Shown here: positions 54,758 to 64,000 of the stretch, in pieces
How the letters are laid out: the number at the start of each line of letters is the position of its first letter
Position numbering within the stretch: position 1 is the first letter of the stretch
From: Nothopassalora personata
Taxonomy: Eukaryota > Ascomycota > Dothideomycetes > Mycosphaerellales > Mycosphaerellaceae
Assembly (NCBI GenBank): GCA_033816765.1
Contig: CM066297.1
Span: 372,001-436,000, forward strand
Length of the DNA: 64,000 bases
Direction: 5' to 3'
Position numbers and translations under genes: made by a program
Notes under the pieces: generated by a model
Seen by the model: the letters and a program-made list of their open reading frames with translations, nothing else
Told to the model about the DNA's origin: nothing
The model's database searches: none

Positions 54758-55633
54758 ATGGCGCGGGTGCGCTTCAGGTACAGCACAGACGAGAGCATGC
54801 CAGCTCAGCGCCTCAAGCAAAGGCAGTATGATCATCCCCTCCAGAAGGTATATCACCGCGCCCTGCTCGTGGGTGGACCTTCCCTTCCTTTCTCAACCTC
54901 GGAACACGATTTCGGAGAGACTTTCACATCGAGATCACACCTCTGGACCCGGAATACCTCGCCTCACCCACAAGGCGGCCGCATTATCACATGGGCAATC
55001 AACCAGGCTTATAGCTGGGCGACTGCGACTGCGACTGCGACTGCGATCGATGAGATGGAGGGCTTCCTGAACTATATCGTCATCGATAGCATCGAGACTG
55101 TCGACACGAACAGCATCATCATCCGATGCAACGAAGCAACGCGCCTCAACGGCCAATATCAAGCTAACGTTGTCTTTCCTGCCGGCCACTGGTATGTCGT
55201 TCCTCAAGAAACTTGCGACGATACGGGAGCATTAGCTAACTTAATTCAGTGTTATTATGCTCTCCTGGCAACTCCAGAGTCGCAGGACATCGTTCAACTC
55301 CTGGTACAACACAAGGCCGCGGACTCGCTTGGCCACAAAGCTCTTCTCTGTGCGAATTGTCTAGAACACTGCCACCAACAGGCCGGCCTCCAGTGGACTA
55401 TCGCGAACATGGAACCTGTCATCACGAACATGATTGCTGCGGAAGAGGCCCGGTGGCTACCACCTCAGCTGCAGAACGGGCATCTTCAGGGCCCTACAGG
55501 TAACGTTAACGTTGCTGCTGGTCCCGGTCCCGGTCCCGCTACCCAAGCTCAGGACCCTGGCGCTAGCCAACTGGCTCCCAATTGGAGTCCTGCACCGCTT
55601 GCCCAGCCGTGTGGCTATCTAAATTACTTCTGA
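54758..55633 (+). CDS. Hypothetical orphan protein
   Basis: The first in-frame ATG at 54758 gives 291 residues (the frame opens at 54701 without ATG). No known domain is recognised. The middle is well structured by composition: GFLNYIVIDSIETVDTNSII, NGQYQANVVFPAGHWYVVPQ, ANLIQCYYALLATPESQDIV, and a Cys/His pattern CANCLEHCHQQ. Before it, a GCGACT repeat (55019-55048) encodes alternating Ala-Thr, and a Gly-Pro repeat lies near the C-terminus. The long open frame with two low-complexity repeats could be a lineage-specific gene; a later start at MEGFLNYIV (about 55052) is as likely. Cellular location is unclear; no signal peptide or membrane segment is visible. Confidence 0.45.
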   Translation: MARVRFRYSTDESMPAQRLKQRQYDHPLQKVYHRALLVGGPSLPFSTSEHDFGETFTSRSHLWTRNTSPHPQGGRIITWAINQAYSWATATATATAIDEMEGFLNYIVIDSIETVDTNSIIIRCNEATRLNGQYQANVVFPAGHWYVVPQETCDDTGALANLIQCYYALLATPESQDIVQLLVQHKAADSLGHKALLCANCLEHCHQQAGLQWTIANMEPVITNMIAAEEARWLPPQLQNGHLQGPTGNVNVAAGPGPGPATQAQDPGASQLAPNWSPAPLAQPCGYLNYF

Positions 55634-56137
55634 GGTGGCAATGCACGAAGCGTCTCCCCAGACCTTTTATGTTATACTAGAATTCTGTCGGATCTTCCGG
55701 GCTGTTCGTCCTATTCTTGCTTCTTGGGTTTTGGTGTTGGGTGTTCGATATGGACGTGACTGAAAAGCCAAAAGATGATCGCGGTGCTGTTGTTGAGTCT
55801 GAGTGCTTTTTGGGCAGGGAATGTATGTATTCATGACGGTCTGGAGGGAAGGGCAGCCGCCGATCCTGGAGAGATATTTTTTCACTGAAGGTTTCTGGCG
55901 TAAGGATATACTTTCGACATTTGACAGGCCCATCTCCAAACAACTCTCGGACACCGAGGCACTCGACGGGCTGTGATACTGCTTCCTTGGTGTGCGGGTC
56001 CGGGGGGTTTCCAATACATTATCTCGAGATAGCTGCAGTGGGCTCTGCTGTGCTTCCACGAATCGAGGAACTGTATAATACAAGATCCTCCCAACGCGGA
56101 GTCGCAGCCCTCGCCAAGCCATATAACCAGTCCTTAG
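55634..56137. other. Intergenic, no gene seen
   Basis: About 500 bp. Short frames on both strands have no domain character. Confidence 0.4.
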
Positions 56138-56525
56138 CTAGCGGTACAGCACCACGGCCCAACCAACGACCAGTCCCACCACACCCACCGCAATCATCCT
56201 CAAGTTCCACCAAGCCGCTGTCGTTACCCTCACCCTTGCCCTCGCCGCATTCTCCTTCAACGCCTCCGGCTCGATTCCCCTCTCGGAAATTCTTCCTGTG
56301 GCACTTCCTTCTCCAACAACCTACACAGCCCATCCTGCACCCTCCAGTCCAACAACCTTTCCTCCTAACCTTTCATAGCACCCGTAATCATCGCATAATG
56401 CTTCGCTTGGTCGAAACATGTCATTGCATCATGTGAATGGGACGGCGACGCGGTTGATGGGTCTAAAGGCGGCCGCGCATGGAGCCTTTGTCGACGATGG
56501 CAGCTTTCTTGCTGTATAGTCTCAT
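56138..56525 (-). pseudogene. Broken tail-anchored protein fragment
   Basis: The minus strand carries a coding-like block in shifting frames: MRLYSKKAAIVDKGSMRGR, then DAMTCFDQAKHYAMITGAMK, an in-frame TAG, then EERLLDWRVQDGLCRLLEKE and VPQEEFPRG, then one base out of frame PEALKENAARARVRVTTAAW and a hydrophobic end (WWNLRMIAVGVVGLVVGWAV) with stop at 56138. A G-run (GAGGGGAAT) marks one probable single-base insertion; the TAG could be a former CAG. The last block looks like a helix plus a C-terminal membrane anchor. Family unknown; probably a pseudogene. Confidence 0.45.
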
Positions 56526-57400
56526 GCACAGATACCTAAGGCGTGCTTCATGGTGTCCCTTTCTGTGGCGGTGACAGTACGGAAACCGGGGTTCTGCCGT
56601 AATCAGATTGCACATGCGCGTTGACCGCCACAAGAGGCCACTTCGTGCCTTCACGTCACGTTTGCAGGATACAGTACTCTTTGTCTGTATCGACTTCACT
56701 GCACGCAGGAGGCGAGAGGACTGGAGTACGAAACTGGCTCTGTAGCTGATACTGGGCTCTAACGGATCTGTCAGATGGTCGATACAACTAGTGGTTGTGC
56801 ACAACCCATGCATCTCATATCATGAGTAGTCGAAATTGCTAGCGGGCAATATCTTCCCAAGTCTCGTCACGTCGGAGCAAACATCGGGACACGCCGGCGG
56901 TGTGAAAGAGCTCTGTCAGTGGCGGCGTCTCTCGAAGCTTGCAGCAAGCAGACAGAAGTCATCGAGTTTCGTGTCGCCACAGTCGACGGGCGCGCTTACG
57001 GGAACACGGGTGAGAATGGATCAGTAGAATGAGGTGGCAGAAAACCAGAAAACGTGCAAGGATGCGAATTCGCCACAGGCCATTAAGGTTTGGAGGAAGC
57101 GCGGCCCTGCTGGCGGATAGTCCCTTCTCCCAGAATCATTTTTTGCAAGCCGCCTCGCCTTCACCACAACACACGCTCCCCTTCAAATCACCACCACCAC
57201 CACCACTGTGTGTCTTTACAACTTCCCCGCTCGACACAAAAGTCCTCGTCGCTTCTTTCCTTCGTGTCTTTTTGCAGGCTGTTACTTGCATCTGAGACAT
57301 CGACATTACTAGCGATACACGCGCTCTCACCGACCAAGTTTCACTCACTATCACCACATCGCCCACAAACATCCAGACCGGTACAGAACAGAAGACCAGT
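56526..57400. other. 5' region of DED1
   Basis: About 870 bp. The 3' part (57130-57400) is C-rich with a (CAC)n stretch near 57188 and is probably a long DED1 5' UTR and promoter; C/CT-rich leaders are common for highly expressed fungal genes. No gene is seen. Confidence 0.5.
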
Positions 57401-59509
<2,109 letters not shown>

Positions 59510-60841
59510 ACGCTCTCCCCTGGAGCGTCACCACAAGCGACACCGACTTGGCTTCTCTTTACTTGTTTATTGGCGCGACTAATGGCTTCTTCCCGCGGAT
59601 CGAAACGAGTGCGACATCCCATCGATACCCAAACAGCATGATAGACAGCGTTGATCTTCCACAGCATTGCATGGGAGGCTGGCGCTCTGAAGGATCCGTG
59701 GAACGTTTGACTATGGGATCTGCTTATCTTGCTCTCAGGCTTTGAGCGACACGAGCGGATCCCAGACGACGTCAAACAAAGGCCCACGGTACATGATAAC
59801 GACTATCTGGTTCTCCGCTGCTTGGGCAGCGGTGGTCGCCTCTTCAGATCATTGGCTTTTTTTTTTGCTGCATGGCGTTTATATTAGATGGTACTGGAGC
59901 AGGATCGGACCAGAGGCAAACATGACTTTTGCTGGCGGTCTTTTGGGCGATAGAACAAAAAGCGGGCGATCCTTTCTTCATTGGCGTCACAACACTGCGA
60001 CTTCGCATGGGCTCTGGAAGCGAGTCTGTTCGATGATCTTCCCAGCTGGAACAGATGGCAAAGGTCGGCAATGTCGGAAGAGAACATGGTTTTCTTCTTT
60101 ACTGCGCTGCATGTGAGGGCGTGGAGTTGTTGCTTTTCAGATGATACCTCGATAGATTTTCTTTAGATGATGCATCTGGGGAGCTGGAGCTGGCACAATT
60201 TCCCGGCGCCAACGAAGCTGCTTGAGTCACAGGCGTGTGCAATATGCATTCACGCTCTGCGACCTGGGCGGTCTGTGGGATCTGCCCACTACATACTACT
60301 CCGTAGCACAATTGAAATTTAGTGATTAGACTGCGAGGGATCATGAGGATGAAAATTTGTGTGTTCAACATTCCTCTCCTTGGGCATCGTGTCGTTACTT
60401 CGTACACAGCGTCCGCTCATGGCCGCCGACCTCGTTCCCACCATCCTTCGAGAACACACCATCAGACGTCATGACGGAGGGGGGATCGCCACGAGACTCG
60501 TGAAGTAGCGATGGGTTAGTGGGAGAGATTCTTGAGGTCAAGTCGCCCATATCGTTCGAGTCACTGCCACGCGCTGCCCGTGACTTTATATCTCTCAGTG
60601 TAATACGATATCAACCGCCGCGGTCAGCTTTTGAGCCAGCATTGCGGACCCGCAGTACAGAACAAGACTGTTTATTCGAGTCATTGCGACGCGCTGACAG
60701 CATCGTGTTGCGTGGGTCGTAGTTGTCCTTTTGCCCTCTACGCTGCGGAGTTGGTCCCGCTGGCTTAAACCATCCACTGCGCTGAACTTGTTTCAACGTT
60801 AAGCTCGAAACACATACAACACCACTCCATCCCTCTCCGCC
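59510..60841. other. 1.3-kb intergenic region
   Basis: Between DED1 and ZW10, both on the plus strand: DED1 3' UTR and ZW10 promoter. A poly-T run lies near 59858. Two near-identical stretches, CGAGTCA(C/T)TGC(C/G)ACGCGCTG, occur at about 60557 and 60677, a short direct repeat. No gene is called. Confidence 0.45.
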
Positions 60842-63259
60842 ATGGCTTCCGCCGTACTTGCCTATATCGAAGACGGCTCCTACCCTACCTCGGAAGAAGA
60901 CGCATCAGCAGACCTCACACCCGCCTCACTCGAATCACTTTCCCGGGCACTTCAAGAACAGCAAAATGACGTCAAATCATCCATCAAGAGCATCAGCAAG
61001 GACGCCGGCAGCGATATCGACACGTGGATCACGCGAGCGAAGGACCTACAAGCCGACATCCTCCGAAGCCGCGAAACAGCCCGTCAAATTGTCGCACAAG
61101 CAGAAGCAGGCAAGGAGCTACGAGCGAAGGCCGACGATCGAAAGAAGAAGGTACAACTGTTGGAGAGGGAAGTCGCATTCCAGGAGACGGTAGCTGCCCG
61201 TTTGGACCACATTCGACACGCCAATCGAGTGCTACGGGACGTTCAGGACGGCATCGTTGCTGGCGATCTTTCCGGAAGTTTGCAGAAGCTTGAGACGGCA
61301 GAGGAAAGCATCGGCGGCTTGGGCGCAAGCCAAGACAGTGGAGTGGGCGCGCTGCTGGGCAAGCGAGTGGACGGTTTGAGGCACAGGCTGAAAGAGGCAG
61401 TCACGTTAGGATGGCAAGAGCGGCTGTCGATAGATGTCGAGGGAAGAAAGGTGCAGATCAACGACGGTATCGTCGGTTTGGTCAGGCCAGCACAGCGACT
61501 AGGCATACTGGATGACTTGGTCAAGAAGTCAGGCAAAGACTTCGACAAAGCAATCCTACGACCGCGCATGATACCCGACCGCAACGGCAGGGTCCCTCCT
61601 ATCGAAGCGTCAGGCCGCACCATCTCCTGCCGCAGCACGAGCGAGGAGGCCGACGCATCAGATCTGATAGGAAGCCTGTGGGCGGTGTCGATAGTTTTGG
61701 CCAGCAACCTACCAGAATCCGTGACGGGACCACTGTCCGAGTACATCATGCCAATCCTCACCATCAGACTGGAAGAGCGATGGTTAGAACCAGCAGTGCC
61801 CATAGAGATCAGTGAAATGGCTGAGTTCCAGGCGCTTTTGAAAGAGGTGGATGACTTTGCAAATGCCGTCGACAGACACCGCTGGCAAGGGAGCAAGCCA
61901 TTACGAGATTGGACGCAGGGCGCGCCGAGAATCTGGCTTACGAAGAGACGCGAGGCACTCTTGGGAGATGTTCGTAATCTTGTGTTTACGGGTCTCAAAG
62001 AGCAGAAGACGGTCGAGAGAGTTGAAACACAAATGGTTAGCAAGGATGATGCTATGCATGGTGGGGACGGCGCTGCGGATGATGAGTGGGATACTGCATG
62101 GGATGAGCCAGAGGAAGAAAAGCCTGCACCCGCGAAAGGAGAGGATGACGACGACGAAGCGAGCGCGTGGGGCCTCCCAGAGGACGTCGAAGAGCCGGGT
62201 AACGGAGGGCAGGATGCAGATGGTGAAGATGATGCGTGGGGATGGGGTGACGGTGAAGCGCCAGAGAGTCCGACAGCGACAAAGACCGCTGCGCCCGCAG
62301 TCAACGGCGACCCCAACGAGCGCGAAATGACCCTCCGCGAGACATTGACAGTCACTGCTGTCCCCGACGGCCTGTTGGAGCTAGTGCAGCAAGTAATAAC
62401 AGATGCGCAGACTCTCGCTGGACCGGAGTATGCCGCCTCACCTATCGCGCCAGCATCAGCAGCGCTCTACACCCTCCCAACACTCGCACTAGCCATCTAC
62501 CGCGCTACAGCTTCGACAGCGTACTCCCGACTCGAGAATGGCAACATGCTCATCTACAACGATACTGGTCGCCTCTCGGATCAGCTGCGGGCCTGGCAAG
62601 CAGCTCAGCCGCCATCTTCACGCTTGAGACTGGACAACGATGTCAAAGCGCTCGATCAATTCGCGAAGAAAGCTTATGGCGCTGAGATGGATTCGCAGAA
62701 GACGATTCTGCGCGACTTCCTTGACGGCGCGCAAGGTTTCAGCAATTGCGCGACGCAACCCTTCAAGGACGAATGCGAAAGTGCCATTGATCAGACGATC
62801 TACCGCCTCAACGCCGTCTACGCACAGTGGAAGCCGATCCTGTCGCAAGGCGCCCTGCTACAGTCGGTGGGACAGCTACTGGCAACAGTGACAGGGAAGA
62901 TGATGACCGAAATAGAGGACCTCCCAGACATCAGCGAAGCAGATTCGAAAGAACTGAAGGCCCTATGCGACCGCATCTCCAGCGTACGTGATATCTTCAC
63001 CCAGCAAAGTGGGGATGGCTCCGGTGATGCGCAACCTCGCGACATGACTTTCATCTATTGTCCGAACTGGCTGAAGTTTCAGTATTTGGCTGAGATTCTG
63101 GAGAGCTCACTCGCCGACATCAAGTTTCTGTGGCAGGAGGGAGAGCTGAGTTTGGAGTTCGAGGCTGATGAGGTGGAGGGGTTGATTGAGGCGCTTTTTG
63201 CCGAGAGTCAGTTGAGGAGGCAGGCTATTCAGGAGATTAGGAGGGGTGGAAGGAGATGA
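60842..63259 (+). CDS. ZW10: ZW10/Dsl1-type vesicle-tethering protein
   Basis: An uninterrupted 805-residue protein. The N-terminal half is a long helical, coiled-coil-prone region (SLESLSRALQEQQNDVKSSI, VAFQETVAARLDHIRHANRV), as in ZW10 and Dsl1. A highly acidic, Trp-containing linker follows (DDEWDTAWDEPEEE, DAWGWGDGEAPES; about residues 395-480), matching the acidic Trp-rich loop of Dsl1 that captures COPI coat. The C-terminal half has the conserved ZW10 segments (CESAIDQTIYRLNAVYAQWK, FIYCPNWLKFQYLAEILESS, LADIKFLWQEGELSLEF and a final EVEGLIEALFAESQLRR). The protein tethers Golgi-derived vesicles to the ER as part of the Dsl1/NRZ complex; a kinetochore role is known in animals but is not implied here. 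The frame is long and intact. Confidence 0.88.
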   Translation: MASAVLAYIEDGSYPTSEEDASADLTPASLESLSRALQEQQNDVKSSIKSISKDAGSDIDTWITRAKDLQADILRSRETARQIVAQAEAGKELRAKADDRKKKVQLLEREVAFQETVAARLDHIRHANRVLRDVQDGIVAGDLSGSLQKLETAEESIGGLGASQDSGVGALLGKRVDGLRHRLKEAVTLGWQERLSIDVEGRKVQINDGIVGLVRPAQRLGILDDLVKKSGKDFDKAILRPRMIPDRNGRVPPIEASGRTISCRSTSEEADASDLIGSLWAVSIVLASNLPESVTGPLSEYIMPILTIRLEERWLEPAVPIEISEMAEFQALLKEVDDFANAVDRHRWQGSKPLRDWTQGAPRIWLTKRREALLGDVRNLVFTGLKEQKTVERVETQMVSKDDAMHGGDGAADDEWDTAWDEPEEEKPAPAKGEDDDDEASAWGLPEDVEEPGNGGQDADGEDDAWGWGDGEAPESPTATKTAAPAVNGDPNEREMTLRETLTVTAVPDGLLELVQQVITDAQTLAGPEYAASPIAPASAALYTLPTLALAIYRATASTAYSRLENGNMLIYNDTGRLSDQLRAWQAAQPPSSRLRLDNDVKALDQFAKKAYGAEMDSQKTILRDFLDGAQGFSNCATQPFKDECESAIDQTIYRLNAVYAQWKPILSQGALLQSVGQLLATVTGKMMTEIEDLPDISEADSKELKALCDRISSVRDIFTQQSGDGSGDAQPRDMTFIYCPNWLKFQYLAEILESSLADIKFLWQEGELSLEFEADEVEGLIEALFAESQLRRQAIQEIRRGGRR

Positions 63260-63698
63260 TGTCGTGATGTGCTGTGGTATGGGGGTCTACTAGAAAGAGG
63301 AGGTCTGAACAGTGGGTACGACTTTGTGTGATGTAATTCGAAAGTAGGTTGTGCTATTTCACGAGGCGCTCATGCCGGAAATGGATATGATGACGAGGTA
63401 TCGCTGACTTTTCTTTACAGCATGCTTAAATTGTGCCACTCCATCGACGTGCGGGAAGACTATCCCCTATTGACCTGACCATCAACCCGTGCTCGGCCAA
63501 CCCCGAACGAAGCTGAGAGTTGCGTCATCTTCAATGGAACCATCCAAGGAGGAAAATCTGTCGTGAACAGGTCACGCGCAGATCCAGTTTCCTGGCTCTC
63601 TCCTATTGATCTCCGTTCAAACTGCTTTGCATTCGGTCTACATGCACAGTAGCGACACTGTGTCGCTCGCGTGCACCATTCCATTTATGTTCAGTCGT
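63260..63698. other. Intergenic after ZW10
   Basis: About 440 bp; ZW10 3' UTR and unassigned sequence. Possibly upstream parts of the multicopper-oxidase relic, but I see no clear homology. Confidence 0.35.
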
Positions 63699-63995
63699 TC
63701 ATGGTACGACCTCTCATCCTCGATTCACTAGTCTCAGCACCGTTGCGGATCCTATCTTCACGTCCACGAACTGTACCTTCTCGCACAAGGCACTGGCCCT
63801 TTGGTCAACGAAATCTCCTTGAATACTTTCAACCCTCCTCGGAGAGATGTGGTGATGATACCTTACGACCTCAGCAGCAGAGATCCTGGCGGCTATGTGG
63901 TCCTCACTTTCCAGGCTGATAGTCCATGCGCATGGCTGATGAGTAGTATGAATGGATGGCAAAAGTCTATGGGGCTTGCGCTACGGGGGTTTTAG
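63699..63995 (+). pseudogene. Relic of a multicopper oxidase (laccase-like) C-terminus
   Basis: The plus strand keeps the order of a laccase C-terminal cupredoxin domain: DSLVSAPLR in one frame, then one frame away YLHVHELYLLAQGTG, then ISLNTFNPPRRDVVM, GGYVVLTFQADSPCAWLM and SMGLAL, ending in TAG at 63995. In active enzymes the first part reads HPIHLHGHDF and the last carries HCHxxWH. Here the first His is Tyr (YLHVHE) and the HCHxxWH positions read SSMNGWQ, so type-1, type-2 and type-3 copper ligands are lost. A frame break separates the first two blocks. I see no earlier domains in the window. This is a non-functional remnant. Confidence 0.6.
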
Positions 63996-64000
63996 GATCT

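Noticed and set aside
61243..62355. 370-codon minus-strand frame
   Set aside because: Antisense shadow of ZW10; Ser/Pro-rich, as expected from the reverse of acidic coding.

Overview
This window is nuclear DNA of a filamentous ascomycete (Pezizomycotina). The genes have short GT-AG introns (mostly 48-80 bp) and GC-rich codons, and several clear fungal orthologues are present. A repeat block carries the footprint of repeat-induced point mutation (RIP): TpA-rich, CpA and TpG poor, CpG kept. A dothideomycete is my best guess; I cannot fix the species.

Layout. 1-12.7 kb is an ordinary gene island: Ies1 of the INO80 complex (cut by the window edge), an M16C metallopeptidase, a coiled-coil/ubiquitin-like protein and a Rad60/Esc2-type SUMO-like protein. 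12.8-33.6 kb is a nested transposon block. Its outermost layer is a RIP-degraded DNA transposon with perfect 30-bp inverted ends, split by three LTR retroelements with 5-bp target duplications. Two of these are RIP-mutated Ty3/gypsy elements (A, 14651-21341; B, 21879-28758). The third is a compact, un-RIPed element with identical LTRs (C, 30527-32956) that carries gag plus a convergent cysteine-cluster gene and no pol. The block sits between two divergent genes, the Rad60-like gene and Prp39 (34.3-36.4 kb). 36.4-43.5 kb is gene-poor: a second small RIP-mutated inverted-repeat element (38.0-38.9 kb), a broken Zn2Cys6 transcription factor and a decayed locus of unknown family. 43.5-64 kb is a second gene island: PDX3, POP4, a small secreted cysteine-rich protein, COQ10, a frameshifted coiled-coil gene, an uncharacterised gene, a WW/PhoD-like protein, an orphan ORF, DED1 and ZW10. 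It also holds two more gene relics, a tail-anchored protein and a multicopper oxidase.

The most unusual signal is shared by the mobile elements. Each carries, convergent to its transposition genes, an open or RIP-degraded frame with a cysteine cluster. In the intact copy and the outer transposon the spacing is CX2CX6-CX10-CX2CX6/7C; A and B show one clear CX2CX6C half. Different mobile elements (a DNA transposon and LTR elements) seem to carry related zinc-cluster genes. The intact copy, in a recently moved element that escaped RIP, is the best lead.

The housekeeping genes act in chromatin and SUMO biology (Ies1, Rad60-like), RNA work (Prp39, Pop4, Ded1), mitochondrial or cofactor metabolism (Pdx3, Coq10) and Golgi-ER tethering (Zw10). 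They do not form a metabolic cluster. The intact long ORFs argue that the many frameshifts in the pseudogenes are real decay rather than poor sequence.
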